Assembly (NCBI RefSeq): GCF_022682495.2
Contig: NC_071388.1
Location: forward strand, 85,003,073 to 85,067,072
DNA: 64,000 nucleotides
Direction of reading: 5' to 3'
Source: Desmodus rotundus
Lineage: Eukaryota; Chordata; Mammalia; Chiroptera; Phyllostomidae
Shown here: one piece after another, positions 56,940 through 64,000 of the stretch
Layout: each line of letters begins with the position of its first letter
Position numbering within the stretch: position 1 is the stretch's first letter
The notes under the pieces: generated by a model
The model's database searches: none
What the model saw: the letters and a program-made list of their open reading frames with translations, nothing else
What the model was told of the DNA's origin: nothing
Translations under genes and position numbers: made by a program

Positions 56940-57053
56940 TCATAATTATAACCATAATCAGTAACAGTTTGTGGGTATAATTACCAGTAATGCACTATTC
57001 TAAGCTTTTATATTTCCATAGTTACATTTAATACTTAGAACTAACTTAGGCAA

Positions 57054-57093
<40 letters not shown>

Positions 57094-57290
57094 TCTCTTG
57101 GTGAAACTGAAATTTGAAGAGGTTAACTGTGAGCCTGAAGTCACACGGCTTTCCCCTATTTACAGTAGAGGAAAGAGAGGACCAGGTATGTTGCAACTTT
57201 CCTATGTTCACACCACTAGGAAGTGGAGGGCCAGAGGGTCTAACTCCAGAGTTTTAACCTTTAACCATAATATCATATTGCCTCCTATCA
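56940..57290 (-). mobile_element. MIR SINE with internal (ATT)n
   Basis: Reverse MIR: 'gtaatgcactattctaagct', 'tacatttaatacttagaact', then after the microsatellite 'ggtgaaactgaaatttgaag', 'aggttaactgtgagcctgaa', 'gtcacacggc'. The trinucleotide tract sits where MIR copies have the TATTATTATCCCC stretch, so it grew from the element itself. Confidence 0.8.
57053..57091. repeat. (ATT)n microsatellite
   Basis: Twelve to thirteen uninterrupted ATT units inside the MIR. Confidence 0.97.
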
Positions 57291-57739
57291 CAGTCCCCAA
57301 AGAAATGTCACTGACTTGGCATATTTGTCATATACAATAAATGACATTTGATGGAAGAATTTGGTTTCTTAAAACAGAATATAGACTACTGTGCTGAGGT
57401 GTTGTTTTCAATGAAAGTGTTAAGGAAGATTTGCCATAAGAAGAAGGGAGGTTCACGGCTAGATACAACTTTCTCCCTATAACTTGAACATGAAGAGAGA
57501 AAACTACGTGGTTCACATAGTATTGACTGTTGATGTCAAGGGTCTCTCCCCCTACGTTGCCTACAGTTCTATCACTCCTTTGGGTTCAGTGAGGAAGATA
57601 GGTATCTGGTTTCAGAAAACATCTGCTAAAGTGAAAATCAACATAATGGAAATAATTCTAGGAATTGTAGAGGTCTTCTCTATTTGATTTCAGTAATCAG
57701 ATTAGTTGTCTGAAAAACTAGAAAGCAGAGAGAAGTTTC
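57291..57739. other. No recognised element
   Basis: Unique DNA; nothing identified. Confidence 0.5.
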
Positions 57740-58185
57740 CTAATTGAATGGTCTCTGTGTTGATAATTTTATGCGTCAACTCGACTGGGCCACAGGTGTC
57801 CAGATATTTTTGATCACACATTATTGTGCATGTTTCTGTGAGGGTGTTTTTTGAATGAGATTAGCATTTAAATCCATAGACTGAGTAAAGCAGATTGAAT
57901 TCCATGATGAGATTGGGCCCTCTCCAATCAGTTGAAGGCCTGAATAGAACAAAAGATGGACCAGCTCCTTAGTAAGAGAGAATTCCTGGCTTGACAGCCT
58001 CGTAACTGGTGCATCTGCTCTTCTGGGACCTGTAGGAGCTTTGTGTTTTTGGACGGAAACTGGTATATTGGCTCTGCAGATTTCGGACTTGCCAGCCTCC
58101 CCCATACTAGAACAAGCCAATTCCTTGTAATAAATTGGTACTCGCCTTTTTTCTCTATCTCTAAATATATCGGTGGAGCACAATA
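57740..58185 (+). mobile_element. Ancient interspersed repeat (LTR-like, family uncertain)
   Basis: Contains a very recognisable mammalian repeat order: 'tttatgcgtcaactcgactg', 'ggccacaggtgtccagatat', 'tgtgagggtgttttttgaat', 'gactgagtaaagcagattga', 'ctccaatcagttgaaggcct', 'gaatagaacaaaagatgg', 'gccaattccttgtaataaat'. I know this element from mammalian genomes but cannot name the family with confidence. The 136-codon antisense frame over it is not a gene. Confidence 0.7.
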
Positions 58186-59587
58186 CCCAGTAAGTATGTG
58201 AGAAATGATGAATCTCCCCCAAAAGATTCAATAGATGAATGAATGGAGTGAGGAGGTGATTGGTAAGAAGAAAAACAAAATCAGGTGTAACTGAGAAGAT
58301 TTAGCCTAGGTCATTCGGAAGGGTTGTCAGAGGCAAGTGCAGAGCCAGAGGTGATGTAATTTTAACACTTTGTTCATGTGATTATTTTTTTCTGGAGTTT
58401 GTCTATGTCAGCTTAAATGGCAATCCCTTGGCCTTACCTAAACTAAGAGAGAAAGGGCAATTAGAACAGAAAATGCAGTCTATGCACAAAGATTCTTCTC
58501 TGGACCTTGGAGCTGTCTTAAATATACATATCAAGTCCAGAGTTGAGCATTATTCAAGATCAATTTTCAGCATTAAATTGGTTTTATCAAAACCAGAAAA
58601 TACATCACAAACTGATGCAATAGACTTGTAAACCCCTTCCCCAAAGAATCTACTCCAGTGAATATCTAAGAAGCATTAATTAATCCCTTATCTAAGACAG
58701 ATTTTACGGTTCATACAGAAAATGACAATGTCTAGTAACAAACATAAGCCATTCATAGGGAAAGTAGGCTCAGAAATGCAGCTAAATTGACAATTTAAAA
58801 AGATACTTTCTTTGCTACATTTTAACTTCAAGCAAAGATAATCAATAGGTAGGGTACACTGCCACTCAGAAATTCTCCAATTCCAAATAAGATTAAAATG
58901 TTGCAATTTAAAAACACTTAGCATAAAGTAAAATGAATATTAGTTAACCTCTAATGTCTGTGCTATGATACATGTCTACGTACTTATGAAAATGTAAACT
59001 TCACAGGAATTCTGTTTGTAAAAATATTTAGCTTTTCCATATTCCATTACATTTGGGAGAGCTTTCCCTGCTCAGAAATCTTACCCTTGTTTTGGCAGAG
59101 CACGGCACTTCTGCCAAGTCAGGTTAGCTAAATCATTGTCCTTACTCAGTTGCCTTCCTAATAAACACAAAAGAAGTATAGATTAGATGCATTGATTTTT
59201 AATTTACATTTTTGTTCATCTCAGATTTTTATTCTCATATTTTCCTAATATCCACTCTATTTTTCTTACCATTGAGGCAAATGATTTTTCCTCATTGTTC
59301 CACTTTAATCATGTTTATTTTCCTGATGTTATTATTCTTAATGATTTTAGCAAAATTATACATAATTACACTGATACATTGATTGCATTGATTAAAATGT
59401 CCTTAACTCTTCCCTGTTCCTGTATCCATATCCTTCACAGTGTTACTTAGCAGCTTTTCCCATCAATAGGTAGAATTCATTTCTCTACTTTTGAGTCTAG
59501 ATTGGAATTTTGAATGTTTTGGACAGTAGCATGTTATTATGTCACTTCTGAGCCAAAACTTCATAAAGACTTCTACACTAATTTTTT
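58186..59587. other. 1.4 kb without a recognised element
   Basis: AT-rich unique DNA; no gene or repeat signal. Confidence 0.5.
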
Positions 59588-62500
59588 TAAATTTAATCTT
59601 TATTGTATTTTTCCCCTTTACCATTTAGTCCTTGTACCCTCCTCTCCCCTACAATCACCACACTATTGCCCATGTCCACACTTTTTTCCTTTTCCCTCAA
59701 TCCCTCTGCTAATTGCCCCTCACAACTAGCTGTCATCTGCTCTCCATCTGTGAGTCTGTCTCTGTTTTGCTTGTTAGTTCAGTTTGTTCATTAGATTCAC
59801 ACGTGAGTGAAATCATAGTGCATTTGTCTTTTTCTGATTGGCTTGTTTCATTTAACATAATGTTCTCCAGGTCCACCATCCATGCTGTTATACAGGGTAA
59901 AATTTTCTTTTTTATGGCTGAGTAGAATTCCACTGTGTAAATGTCCCAGAGTTGTTTTATCCACTCATTTATTGATGGATACTTGGGCTGCTTCCATATA
60001 TTAGAGATAGTAAGTAATGCTGCAATGGACACAGGGGTACTTAGGTTCTTTCAAATTAGTGTTTTGTGTTCCTTTAGATATATTCCTAGAAGTGGGATTG
60101 CTGGGTCAAAAGGCAGATCCGTTTTTTAATTTTTGATATATCTGCATACTGCTTTCCACAATGGTTGCCCCAGTCTGCATTCCCACCAATGGTGAAAAAA
60201 AGTTCCCATTTCTCCACGTCTTGCCAGCACTTGTTTGTTGATTTGTTGATGATAGCCATTCTGAAAAGTGTGAGATTCTATCTCATTGTGGTTTTAATTT
60301 GCATTTCTCCGATGATTAATGACATTGAACACCTTTATATGTCTGTTGGCCATGTATATGTCCTCTTTGAAGAAGTGTCTATTCAAGTCATTTGGCCATT
60401 TTTTAATTGGGATGTTTGGGGGTTTTTTGGTGTTAAGTTTTGCAATTACTTTATAAATTTTAGATACTAAGCCCTATCAGACGTATCAGTGAATATGTTC
60501 TCCCATTCTGTGGGTTGTCTTTTTATTTTGTTAATGATTTCCATTCCTGTGCAAAACCTTTTTAGCTTGATGTAGTCCCATTTGTTTATTTTTAGTTTCC
60601 CTTGGCTTGGGAGATATATCTGATAAAAAATTTCTGCGACCAATGTCCGAGATTTTGCTGCCTATATTTTCTTCCTGGATTTTTATGGTTTCAGCTCTAA
60701 CATTTAAGTCTTTGATCCATTTTGAATTTATTCTTGTGTGTGGTATAAGAAGGTGGTCTGGTTTCACTTTTCTGCACATATTTGTCCGATTTTCACAACG
60801 CCATTTATTAAATACACTATATTTAGCCCATTATATGAACTTGCTTCCTCTGTCAAATATTAATTAATACTATAAAGGTGTGGCTTTATTTCTGTATGGT
60901 GTGGGCTCTTTTCCATTGATCTATGTCTCTGTTTCTATGCTATACTATGCTGTTTTGATTACTATGGCCTTGTAGTATAGTTTAATATTAGGTAGCATGA
61001 TTTCACCAATTTTGCTCTTCTTTCTCCGGAGCAACATTGCTATGAGGGGCCTTTTGTGGTTCCATACAAATTTTTAAATTATTTGTTCTAGTCTGTGAAA
61101 TACGTCATTGGAATCTTGATAGGAATTCCATTCTATAGATTGCTTTGGGTAGTATGGGCATTTTAATGATGTTAATTCTTCCTATCTATGAACACAGTAT
61201 GTGCTTCCACTTATTTGTAACTTCTTTGATTTCTTTTTCTTTCAGGGTCTTATAATTTTCTGAGTACATGTATTTTTCATTCTTGGTTAGGTTTATTTCT
61301 AGGTATTTTATTCTTTTTGTAGCTATTGTGAATGTGATTGTTTTCTTAATTTCCCTTTCTGTTAGTTAATTATTGAACTAACAATTCATTATTCTGTTAG
61401 TTCATGTAACATGCAACTGATTTCTGGATATTAATTTTGAATCCTGCTACTTTGCAGAATTCATATATCAGATCTAGTAGTTTCCTGGTAGAATATTTGG
61501 GGTCCTCTGTGTACAGTATCATGTCATCTGCAAATAAAGACAGTTTACTTCTTCCTTTCCAATTTGGATGCCTTTTATTTCTTCTTCTCCTTGTCTAATT
61601 GCTGTAGCTAGGACTTTCAGTACTATGTTGAATAAGAGGAGGTGAAAACAGACGTCCTTGTCTTGTTCCTGATATTAAGGAGAACGCTTGTAATTTTTAC
61701 CCACTGAATATGACGCTGGCAGTGGGTTTGTCAGGTATGGCCTTTATTATGTTTAGGTATGTTCCTTCTATTCCCACTTTGCTGAGAGTTTTGGTCATAA
61801 ATGGGTGCTGGATTTTATCAAAAGTTTTCTCTACATCTATTAATATAATCATTTGGTTTTCATCCTTCATTTTATGTGGTGAATCACATTTATTGATTTG
61901 CAAATGTTGTCCCGAGCTTGAATTCCTGGAATAAATCCCACTTGAAAATGGTATGATCTTTCTGATGCATTGCTTCATTCAGTTTGCTAATATTTTATAC
62001 AGGATTTTAGTATCTATACTCACTAGGGACATTGGCCTATAATTGTCCGTTTTTGTAGTGTCTTTATCTGGTTTTGGAATTAGGATATTGCTGGCCTCAT
62101 AATATGAATTTGGGAGGCTTCTCTGCTCTTGAATTTTCTGAAATAGTTTCAGAAGGAGAGGTGCTAATTCTCAGGACATTTGGTAGAATTCACCTGTGAA
62201 GCCATCTGGTCCAGGGCTTTTGTTTGTTGGGAGTTTTTTTTTTTATTACTGCTTCAATTTCATTAGGTGTAACCTGTCTTTTTAGATTCTCTGATTATTC
62301 CTGATTTATTTTTGGAATATTGTATGTTTCTAGGAATTTATCTATTTCATCCGGGTTGTCCAGTTTGTTGGCATATAATTATTCATAATATTCTCTTATA
62401 GTCCTTTGTATTTCTTTGGTGTCAGTATTTCTCTTTTTTTTCTCAGATTTTATTCATTTGGGTCCTTTTTTTTTTCTTGATGACTCTGGTTAAATGTTTG

Positions 62501-62910
62501 TCTATCTTGTCTCTTTTCAAAGACCAGTTCTTGGATTCATTAATCCTTTATATCATTTTTTTGACTCTATTTCATTTATTCTGCTCTAGTCTTTATTATG
62601 TCCTTCCTTCTACTCTCATTTGTCTTTGTTTGTTGTTCTTTTTCAAGTTCCTTTAAGTGTGAAGGTAGATTATTTATTTCAGCTTTGTCTTGTTTTTTGA
62701 GATAGGCCTGTAATGCTCTGAATTTCCCTCTTAGGATTGCTTTCCCAGTGTCTCACAGATTGTGGATTATTGTGTCCTCATTTTCATTTGTTTCAAGGTA
62801 TCTTTTCATTTCTTTTTTGATCTCATTGTTAACCCATTCATTTTTTTAATAACATGTTATTTAGCTTTCATGTCTTTTTGTGCTTTTCAGTATTCTTTTT
62901 GTGGCCTTAT
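59588..62910 (-). mobile_element. L1 LINE, ORF2 middle to 3' end (antisense)
   Basis: 3.3 kb of minus-strand L1. From high to low coordinate it runs through the ORF2 linker after the endonuclease ('cctgtaatgctctgaatttc' on the plus strand), fingers/palm of reverse transcriptase, thumb, the C-terminal domain, a 3' UTR (59590-59740) and an A-tail (plus-strand TTTTTTTAAATTTAATC at 59583). The catalytic FADD is encoded at 61511-61534. Many frameshifts and stops. The 5' end does not continue into the endonuclease; at about 62.9 kb it meets an oppositely oriented L1 5' UTR. Confidence 0.95.
59733..62905 (-). pseudogene. L1 ORF2 reverse transcriptase, broken
   Basis: Open pieces line up with ORF2p. 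61978-61697 holds [20 protein letters not shown] and [20 protein letters not shown] (RT palm with the first catalytic Asp). 61534-61511 encodes FADDMILY (catalytic DD). 60779-60531 holds [17 protein letters not shown]. 60032-59733 holds WKQPKYPSINEWIKQLWDIY. The endonuclease domain is absent from this strand. Intact ORF2p nicks DNA and reverse-transcribes L1 RNA; this copy is inactivated by frameshifts between the pieces. Confidence 0.92.
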
Positions 62911-64000
62911 GACCACGGAGACAGAAAAACCACCTCACCACAACGTGACTGGTAGGAAGTGCAGAGGAGACATGATAGGATTGGCTGATATCCCAAGGGC
63001 GGTAGCTGAAGTGACGGAGTGATATTTCAGTGGCTGAGGGGCTGCCCCTGAGAAGTGTAGGGTCTAAACCACAAGCTGAGCTCCCTAGCCTACAACACAA
63101 GAGCCAGAAAGGAGTCCAGATAACATCCAGCTGTGAAAAGCAGCAGGGTTTCTGTCTGCCAGAGAGAGATGCCTGGAGACACAGAGAGCCTGCTAAAGGG
63201 CCAATGCACAAAATTTTGTTTGCAGTCACTTACCCTGGGCACCAACAAAGGGAGAGCAGAATGGACTAGAGATGCTTGAGAATATGGGTTGAAGAGAGAT
63301 GCTCTGGGGAGAGAACTGAAGGAATAGCCACCAGGATTCCTTTGCTGAGTCATTCCCCATACTGCAGGAGCATTATTCTCAGGCAGAGCTCTCCTCTCTG
63401 AATGTCATCAGCTGGAGGGGAAGCAATACCCCTGCCCACAAGAATTACTTGGCCTTGCCCTGTGGTGATTAAACCAGGCTGCTGATCACAGCTTTATTAG
63501 AATAACAAACCAATCAGCTTAAAGATTGATTAGTTTAACAACTAACATGGAAAATACAAAGCATCCAAAATGGAAAGTCAAAGAAACAGACCCCAAATGA
63601 AACAACAAGTGAATTTTCCAGGAGAAGTAGATGAAGTGGAGGCAACCAATTTATTAGATAGAGAGTTTAGAGTAATGATTAAGGATACTCAACAACATGA
63701 AAAAAAGACAGAGAAACCATAAAAAAAGAACTGTCAGAAATAAAGGATGCATTATCGGAAAGAAATAATATACTAGAAGGAATAAACAGTAAGTTAAATG
63801 AAGCAGAGGATCAAATCAGTGTTTTGGAAGACAAGGTCGAACAAAAACACCCAAGCAGAGCAGCAAAAGGAAAAAAATAATTTTAAAAAATGAGGAGAGC
63901 ATAAGAAACATTTTGGACAACAGGAAGCATAAAAGCATCAGCATCATGGGCATACCAGAAGGAGAAGAGAGTGAGCAACAGATCGAGAGCCTATTTGAAG
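62911..64000 (+). mobile_element. L1 5' UTR and ORF1 start (sense, continues past window)
   Basis: Starts near 'tatgaccacggagacagaaa' and reads through a eutherian-type L1 5' UTR: 'atcccaagggcggtagctga', 'ggggctgcccctgagaagtg', 'tagggtctaaaccacaag', 'gcttaccctgggcacc'-like text at about 63228, 'attacttggccttgccctgt'. ORF1 then begins at 63597. Head-to-head with the antisense L1 on its left. It runs off the right edge. Confidence 0.9.
63597..64000 (+). pseudogene. L1 ORF1 N-terminal part, frameshifted
   Basis: The frame from ATG 63597 encodes MKQQVNFPGEVDEVEATNLL and DREFRVMIKDTQQHEKK, then hits a stop at 63718-63720. The next frame continues the coiled coil (LKEAEDQISVLEDKVE-like) from about 63720, with another break near 63878. 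At the edge it reads SISIMGIPEGEESEQQIESL, the conserved start of the ORF1p RNA-recognition region. Typical ORF1p order, but not translatable as one protein. Confidence 0.88.

Noticed and set aside
57821..58231. 136-codon minus-strand open frame
   Set aside because: Antisense across a known type of interspersed repeat.

Overview
This window is mammalian nuclear DNA, almost certainly from a bat, and most likely a microbat of the Yangochiroptera. The main evidence is at least seven copies of a tRNA-derived SINE of the bat VES type. They carry pol III A and B boxes, the 'ccctggctg..ggctcagtgg' head and the 'gtttctctccctctctttctcc' pyrimidine tail ending in AATAAATAAATAAAATCTTT. There are also L1 and half-L1 (HAL1) elements of the kind common in bat genomes, on a background of pan-mammalian L2, MIR, MaLR and hAT-Charlie relics. 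Family names come from recognising sequence by eye; no database search was run.

I found no host protein-coding gene, no structural RNA gene and no CpG-island promoter. No open frame exceeds about 220 codons, and none of the longer ones shows a conserved domain except inside LINE elements. The window therefore reads as intergenic or deep intronic DNA.

Layout. 0-10 kb: L1 3' fragment, L2, a cluster of MaLR (MLT1-like) LTRs at 3.3-5.9 kb, an antisense L1M ORF1 relic, then L2. 10-20 kb: L2, a head-to-head pair of VES SINEs at 12.6-13.3 kb, an L1M 3' end, a DNA transposon at 15.1-15.6 kb, and MIR. 20-32 kb: unique sequence, a near full-length HAL1 at 23.4-25.2 kb, MIR, and a decayed antisense L1M at 27.9-30.8 kb interrupted by a SINE. 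31-40 kb: an LTR-like repeat, two hAT-Charlie elements, MIR, L2, a candidate conserved non-coding block near 37.6-38.2 kb, a VES SINE running into about 250 bp of purine-rich microsatellite, and an L1M 3' end. 40-50 kb: mostly unique DNA with a second candidate conserved block near 43.1-43.4 kb, a 1 kb L1 with target-site duplication, and an old HAL1/L1M ORF1 element split by a younger L1 tail. 50-59 kb: MIRs, a hAT element, SINEs nested in older repeats, a third candidate conserved block near 53.8 kb, and a GC-richer LTR-like segment at 54.5-55.4 kb. 59.6-64 kb: 3.3 kb of antisense L1 ORF2 joined head-to-head to a sense L1 5' UTR plus ORF1, consistent with one L1 inserted by twin priming.

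The window holds no cooperating gene system. It records layered retrotransposition: ancient L2/MIR, then MaLR and L1M/HAL1, then hAT elements, then bat-lineage HAL1, L1 and VES insertions nested in them. The non-repetitive islands between are the only places where host function is likely, and it would be regulatory. I did not find a previously undescribed system.
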